DNA of 19,712 nt from Campylobacteraceae bacterium (GTDB taxonomy: Bacteria; Campylobacterota; Campylobacteria; Campylobacterales; Sulfurovaceae), in NCBI GenBank assembly GCA_027079365.1, contig JALWVW010000138.1:1-19712 (forward strand), read 5' to 3'. Below are positions 15,632 to 19,712 of the stretch, piece by piece. A model generated the notes under the pieces. The model worked only from the letters and a program-made list of their open reading frames with translations, did no database searches and was not told where the DNA came from. Made by a program: the position numbers and the translations under genes. How positions within the stretch are numbered: the stretch's first letter is position 1; every line of letters starts with the position of its first letter.

Positions 15632-16041
15632 ATCGATCCGAGGTTGGAGTTCTTAATCTTTGGTATTTACACAAACTCGTTGAATCCAACTTCTGGGACA
15701 GTTGAAGGGTACGCAATACAGCGAGAAAAATGAAAGACCCCGTATACACCACGGTCGAGAAAGGCGGATATAAAAAGTACGTAATACAGCGAGAAAAATG
15801 AAAGAACGGCTGCTCTGTCTGAGGTTCGGCAAATACGCAGGTGTTGGAAGCGCTGTGTTTATAAACCATAACGGTTTGCCTGATGTAATAGCGGCAGCAT
15901 TGGGGGAATGAAGTGGGAGTAGGAAGAATGGGGGATCTCGTAAATGAGGAGAGCAAAGGATTGTGGTTGGCTTAGTAGTTGTAAAGGCACGCAGTGGAAT
16001 GGTGAAATTATCTCAGCCTGGGGAAGTTTGCAGGTGAGGGG
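15632..16041. other. Gene-free stretch with a 29-nt direct repeat
   Basis: I see no gene. The minus-strand frame at 15606-15956 only reads the repeat and lacks a ribosome site. Apart from the repeat pair, nothing recognisable stands out. A ribosome site for the next gene (GGTGAGGGG, 16033-16041) closes the stretch. Confidence 0.5.
15709..15805. repeat. 29-nt direct repeat pair, 68 bp apart
   Basis: GTACGCAATACAGCGAGAAA and the following AATGAAAGA (15709-15737) recur at 15777-15805 with one change (GTACGTAATA). The 39 bp between the copies is not itself repeated. Two copies are too few for a CRISPR call. This may be a duplicated protein-binding site or a slippage product. Confidence 0.75.
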
Positions 16042-18468
16042 ATGAAAAGCGTGGCTGTGGTGGTGCTGGGGATGCTGGTGGCTGTGCAGGGGCTGGCGCA
16101 GAGTCACCGGTGGGAGCGGACGAATCCGGGAGGTGGAGGCGTGTTTACGGTCGTTGGGGGGAGTGTGAACGGGGTTATTGTTGCTGGGAGTGATCTCAGT
16201 GGTGCCTATCGGAGTACGGATGGGGGAAGGTCCTGGGACGTGATTGGCGCCAGTCGGGGGTTGACGGAAACGCACGTGTCGGCGATCGGGTTTCATCGGG
16301 TTGATGGGGATGTTATTTGTATCGGGACGGAGAATGGGATTTTTCGGAGCAGTGATGGCGGGGAATCCGTGGTGAAGGTGCTGGATTCGGGCTATGTTAC
16401 CGATATTGCCTTTGCAACGGATCGCCCTGCGGTTGGGTATGCGAGTTGCCACTCGGCGTATGACGCGAAGGATGGGGTTGTGTATAAGTCCACGGATAAT
16501 GGGGAAAGTTGGTGGCAGGTGAGTGTGGATTTGCCGGATAGTCTTCGGATTCTGAAGATAGTTGTGGATCCGACCGATGCGGATCGGCTCTATGTGCTCA
16601 CCGGTGCCGACCGGTTTGCGTGTGGGAGCGCCGATGTGTATAAAAGTACTGATGGAGGAAAGCACTGGGTGAATCTTACGGCGGACTTGCCGGAGATTCT
16701 GGATCTGGCGCTGGCGCCGAATGATCCCGGTACTGTGTATGTGACCACGATGCATGCCCGTTGCGATGCTCAATGGTATTGGACTGATCTGGAGGGACAG
16801 CTTTACAAAAGTACAGACGGAGGACAACACTGGGGTGATCCGCTGTCTGATTACACCGGTATTCTCTGGCTGGATCCTGAACGTCCGGAAGTGATCAAAT
16901 TGATCGATCCGAGAGAGCCGTATCCGTGGAATTCCCGATCTGGAACGTTTACGTCGACCGATGGTGGGCGCACGTTTGTGCAGACTGGCTCTGTGCTGCA
17001 ATGGGATACCTTTTTTAATGGTGATGTGTATTGGTGCTATGGGGCAAATTTCCACGGGATCTGCAAGACCATCGGAAGAGATTTGTCCGATCCTTATACC
17101 CTGTACTGGGCGACTTCTCAATGGGTGTTTCGCTCCTCAAACGGTGGAGATGTTTTTACCAATATTTTCACCGATGAGGTGAAACCGGGTTTCTGGCGCA
17201 GCCGCGGACTTGATAATGTCAACGTGATGGATATTGCCATTAGCGATGCTGATCCCGCCATTGTGTACGTGGGATACTTCGATATGGGAATATGGCGCAG
17301 TCTGGATGGCGGGGCGAGCTGGCAGAGCTGTAACGATACCATTTACACCGGAAACTGGGAAGGGTTTGGAGGAAATTGTGCAACTATTCTTGCCGATCCG
17401 GATAGACCCAACGTGGTGTGGGCGTCGCAATCAGAAAATCAGGCGGGCGAAGCGCCAACGTATTTGCTGAAGAACGAACACACCGGGGAGCGGGGCAAGT
17501 GGGTACTTTCCAATGCTGGATTGCCGAATGCTCAGATTATGGGGCTGTCGATGGATGTCCAGAGCCCTATGCACCGCCGCACTCTGTATGTTACTGCGCA
17601 GCGGGATGTGTACAAAAGCGCTGATGATGGGGCTCATTGGCAGAAGGTGTTTGAATGTGATGGATGTCGGTTTACGGCTGTTGATTTCTTCGATGGAAAT
17701 ATCGTTTACGCCGGGGGTGAAAAAGGCGTATGGCGCTCAATCGATGGAGGATTGCATTGGGTCGATGTGAGCCATCCAGAGATGATTGGCAACGGAACCG
17801 ATTTCTGGGACTGGAATTACCAGGGGGTTTTCGATGTCAAAACGGATCCCAACAATCCCTGCTGGGTGTATGTTGCGGTGTTTGGTCCCGGCAAAGGGCT
17901 CTATCGAAGTACGGACTGTGGAGATACGTGGACAAAGGTCCTTGTTGACCACTTTCTGCGGAAAGTTGCAGTCGTTCCTGCAAATTCCGGTATTCTCTAT
18001 GCCACATCTTCCAGCGCCTTCGATGCCGGAGGATATAACCCGGCGTCCAATGGAGTATGGTATTCAGCGGATGGTGGACGTACGTGGATACGGCAGAATC
18101 AGGGGATGGCATATCCATTCGCCCTTGCCATCGACGTCGATCATACTTCCACCCCAACGGTATTCGTAGGCGCTCCGGGAACGGGAGTGCAAAAAGCAGC
18201 GGTTCCTCTTCCATCGGCTGTGAAGCGGGATACCCCGGCAATTGACATCCGATTCTTTCAGGATCAGCAGATTGGATGGATACTCGGCGAGTGCCAGAAT
18301 GTTCACCTCCAGATTTTCGATCTCCGTGGCAAAGTGGTTTTCCGCATCGAAAACCTTCCCTGCAATACACCATTCAAGCTACCAGCCCTCTCCGGGGGAG
18401 TCTACTTTCTCAGCCTCCAGCTTCCGTCGAGTGGACACCGCTCCCTTCAGCGGATTGTGTGGCGGTAG
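16042..18468 (+). CDS. Secreted Asp-box (BNR) repeat protein with T9SS-like C-terminal domain
   Basis: This 808-residue exported protein has a signal peptide (residues 1 to about 20, ending GLAQ). It contains about twelve Asp-box motifs of the S-x-D-x-G-x-x-W type, from STDGGRSW (58-65) through STDNGESW, STDGGKHW, SLDGGASW and STDCGDTW to SADGGRTW (675-682). Such motifs mark beta-propellers of the sialidase, sortilin/VPS10 and GH74 xyloglucanase kind. I cannot assign a substrate or catalytic residues. The last 75 residues or so (about 730-808) look like a beta-sandwich sorting domain: VHLQIFDLRGKVVF, then LSGGVYFLSLQL and QRIVWR. This resembles the CTDs that direct proteins to type IX secretion and surface attachment. 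A GGTGAGGGG ribosome site lies immediately before the ATG. It appears monocistronic. Confidence 0.9.
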   Translation: MKSVAVVVLGMLVAVQGLAQSHRWERTNPGGGGVFTVVGGSVNGVIVAGSDLSGAYRSTDGGRSWDVIGASRGLTETHVSAIGFHRVDGDVICIGTENGIFRSSDGGESVVKVLDSGYVTDIAFATDRPAVGYASCHSAYDAKDGVVYKSTDNGESWWQVSVDLPDSLRILKIVVDPTDADRLYVLTGADRFACGSADVYKSTDGGKHWVNLTADLPEILDLALAPNDPGTVYVTTMHARCDAQWYWTDLEGQLYKSTDGGQHWGDPLSDYTGILWLDPERPEVIKLIDPREPYPWNSRSGTFTSTDGGRTFVQTGSVLQWDTFFNGDVYWCYGANFHGICKTIGRDLSDPYTLYWATSQWVFRSSNGGDVFTNIFTDEVKPGFWRSRGLDNVNVMDIAISDADPAIVYVGYFDMGIWRSLDGGASWQSCNDTIYTGNWEGFGGNCATILADPDRPNVVWASQSENQAGEAPTYLLKNEHTGERGKWVLSNAGLPNAQIMGLSMDVQSPMHRRTLYVTAQRDVYKSADDGAHWQKVFECDGCRFTAVDFFDGNIVYAGGEKGVWRSIDGGLHWVDVSHPEMIGNGTDFWDWNYQGVFDVKTDPNNPCWVYVAVFGPGKGLYRSTDCGDTWTKVLVDHFLRKVAVVPANSGILYATSSSAFDAGGYNPASNGVWYSADGGRTWIRQNQGMAYPFALAIDVDHTSTPTVFVGAPGTGVQKAAVPLPSAVKRDTPAIDIRFFQDQQIGWILGECQNVHLQIFDLRGKVVFRIENLPCNTPFKLPALSGGVYFLSLQLPSSGHRSLQRIVWR

Positions 18469-18583
18469 GGTGGAGGCTTTCAGTAATCGAGTTGTAGGAG
18501 TGAGGATTGGCGTTATGTCGTAAGTTGCTCTAAGAGGGGTCTGGTAGCGGCTTTTATTAGATAAACACGCACGACGGATAATG

Positions 18584-18600
18584 GGGATATTTTTTATCCC
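18584..18600. other. Small hairpin (GGGATA/TATCCC)
   Basis: GGGATA (18584-18589) and TATCCC (18595-18600) can pair around a T5 loop. It lies about 115 bp after the stop of the Asp-box gene and has no T run after it, so a terminator role is only a possibility. Confidence 0.25.
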
Positions 18601-18956
18601 ATATTTGTTGTCTGTAGGAGAAGTCTGACGTAGCAGTGTGGTCGTCACAATCTTTTCCAGATTTTCAAATGTGGATTCAAGCGGCCTATTCCAGAAAGGC
18701 ACTTGCGATCGGTAATTTTTTAATGTAGGCGTCAGAACCATGCTATGCCTCTTCGAAGTTTGTCTTTGTGTGTCGGATTTACTGAGTGGCGGGTAAAAGT
18801 TTGCGTTAAGTGATTTGAGCGTTCTTTACCTACAAATTTCCGCTGAGAGGATTGGTTCTATTGAGTTTTGTCTTTTTTGCTATTTATATAGCTTGCTGTA
18901 TATTTGTACTTACAGATATGCAGATACTGAAAATCTCGGAAATTATTTCATCTCAG

Positions 18957-18986
18957 TTGATTGTAGTGTTTGCTTGGGGCTATAAG
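18957..18986 (+). promoter_or_regulatory. Candidate sigma-70-type promoter for mscL
   Basis: TTGATT (18957-18962) and TATAAG (18981-18986) are 18 nt apart, upstream of mscL and on its strand. Transcription would start near 18993, leaving a leader of about 90 nt. The match to the housekeeping consensus is fair, but AT-rich DNA yields such matches by chance, and FCB-group promoters may differ. Confidence 0.3.
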
Positions 18987-19080
18987 GCTTGAATGGTATA
19001 TAAAAGCTAAGCAACGAAATAGTGAGCAGTGTAATCACAGCTATAGAATAATAGTGGACTAACAAAAAAGGAGACCGGCG

Positions 19081-19536
19081 ATGGGGATGATTAAGGAATT
19101 TAAAGAGTTTGCGATAAGAGGGAATGTAGTGGATATGGCTGTTGGTATTGTTATTGGTGCTGCATTTGGTACAATTATTAAGTCGTTGGTGGCTGATATT
19201 ATTATGCCACCAATAGGCTTGCTGTTGGGGAATGTCGATTTTTCTGATTTGTTTATTGTTCTGAAGGAGGGAGCTAAAGTGCCAGGACCTTATGCGACAC
19301 TTGAAGATGCCAGAGCAGCAGGCGCAGTTACGATTAACTATGGTGCATTTATAAATACGGTGGTCAGCTTTGGTATTATTGCTTTTGCTATATTTTTGCT
19401 TATCAAACAGGTAAACAAGCTGAAAAAGGAAGAGGAAGCCAAACCTGCAGAGCCAACAACAAAAGAGTGTCCAAAATGCTATACTTTAATTCCGATTAAG
19501 GCAACGCGTTGTCCGAACTGCACTTCTGAAATTTAA
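19081..19536 (+). CDS. mscL: Large-conductance mechanosensitive channel MscL with C-terminal zinc ribbon
   Basis: This 151-residue inner-membrane channel opens under membrane tension and releases solutes during osmotic downshock. The N-terminus (MGMIKEFKEFAIRGNVVDMA) and first membrane helix (about 14-45, with VGIVIGAAFGTIIKSLV) are classic MscL. The periplasmic loop spans about 46-80, and the second helix about 84-108 (FINTVVSFGIIAFAIFLL). After the charged cytoplasmic part (KKEEEAKPAEP) comes an extra zinc ribbon, C130/C133 and C144/C147 in CPKC and CPNC. This extension is absent from the usual E. coli-type protein but of a kind seen in some bacterial MscL proteins. AAGGAG (19068-19073) sits 7 nt before the ATG. 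It is a single gene. Confidence 0.96.
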   Translation: MGMIKEFKEFAIRGNVVDMAVGIVIGAAFGTIIKSLVADIIMPPIGLLLGNVDFSDLFIVLKEGAKVPGPYATLEDARAAGAVTINYGAFINTVVSFGIIAFAIFLLIKQVNKLKKEEEAKPAEPTTKECPKCYTLIPIKATRCPNCTSEI

Positions 19537-19699
19537 ATTAAGCGTATTCTGTGTAAAGGTCTTGATTGTTGCTTCAACTATTTGGTGAAGTTAACTGAGA
19601 GTGTGGATGACTTGCAGCTTATCTCTAAGCAGTACTCTTAATCTCTGGTATTTATAAGAAAAATCAGCTTCTTGATTTGTCTTTCCCGTGAATTGATGT

Positions 19700-19712
19700 T
19701 CACCAGGGGTGA
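19700..19712. other. Short perfect inverted repeat at the right edge
   Basis: TCACC (19700-19704) and GGTGA (19708-19712) flank AGG at the very end of the window. It may be the start of a longer structure cut by the edge. Between mscL and this point (19537-19699) I see no gene and no clear terminator; CTTCA/TGAAG near 19573-19591 could form a weak stem. Confidence 0.2.

Larger units (their letters stand above)
18469..19080. other. Gene-free stretch before mscL
   Basis: No convincing gene is present. The minus-strand frame at 18379-18741 overlaps the end of the Asp-box gene and has no recognisable family or ribosome site. The stretch becomes AT-rich towards mscL and holds a hairpin near 18584-18600 and a promoter candidate near 18957-18986. 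Confidence 0.5.

Noticed and set aside
15859..17121. Long (420-codon) minus-strand open frame
   Set aside because: It lies antisense to the Asp-box gene, is unusually rich in Ile, Pro, Arg and His, and has no family signature or ribosome site. It is a codon-bias shadow.

Overview
The window looks like the chromosome of a bacterium of the FCB (Fibrobacteres-Chlorobi-Bacteroidetes) superphylum or a related candidate phylum. The main reason is a secreted Asp-box repeat protein with a C-terminal domain resembling type IX secretion sorting domains. A bacterial tRNA-Asn without encoded CCA and an mscL gene agree with this. The phylum call is inference; no ribosomal RNA is present.

Layout: (1) 1-538 is visibly GC-rich, with the 5' end of a possible minus-strand secreted protein and degenerate tandem repeats, followed by tRNA-Asn(GUU). 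(2) 698-4425 is a loose accessory stretch: a secreted hypothetical protein, a small membrane-protein gene broken by one TGA, a protein ending in a Mu gpF-like Cys/His domain, and a 26-residue YD-type repeat protein. (3) 4930-15156 is one very compact operon, the most interesting part. It encodes an SNF2 helicase with a C-terminal DUF3883 domain, a DUF1156 adenine methyltransferase and a DUF499 P-loop ATPase, a gene set of known defence-island type related to DISARM components. (4) 15281-19536 holds a small four-helix membrane protein, the Asp-box secreted protein and mscL.

The unusual point is in region 3. The methyltransferase is cut into two cistrons. The upstream half carries the SAM-binding motif and the downstream half carries the catalytic DPPY motif. 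Between them lies an MNT/HEPN (MntA/HepT) toxin-antitoxin cluster: intact mntA, then hepT fused in frame to a second mntA, then a decayed second hepT. A third mntA-hepT pair, with several frameshifts, sits between the downstream methyltransferase half and the DUF499 gene. Almost every junction is a 4-nt ATGA stop/start overlap or its visible remnant, including those at the edges of the two halves. This suggests the pieces evolved, or were kept, as a translationally coupled operon. The hepT-mntA fusion is explained by one extra A in an A7 run that destroyed another ATGA overlap.

Working model (inference): the helicase, split methyltransferase and DUF499 ATPase act together in DNA modification or anti-phage defence. 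The MntA/HepT pair may be an addiction or back-up abortive module tied to the methyltransferase. No drmA, drmB, drmC, DUF3780 or PLD-nuclease gene is visible in the window. The operon is bounded on both sides by unrelated genes.
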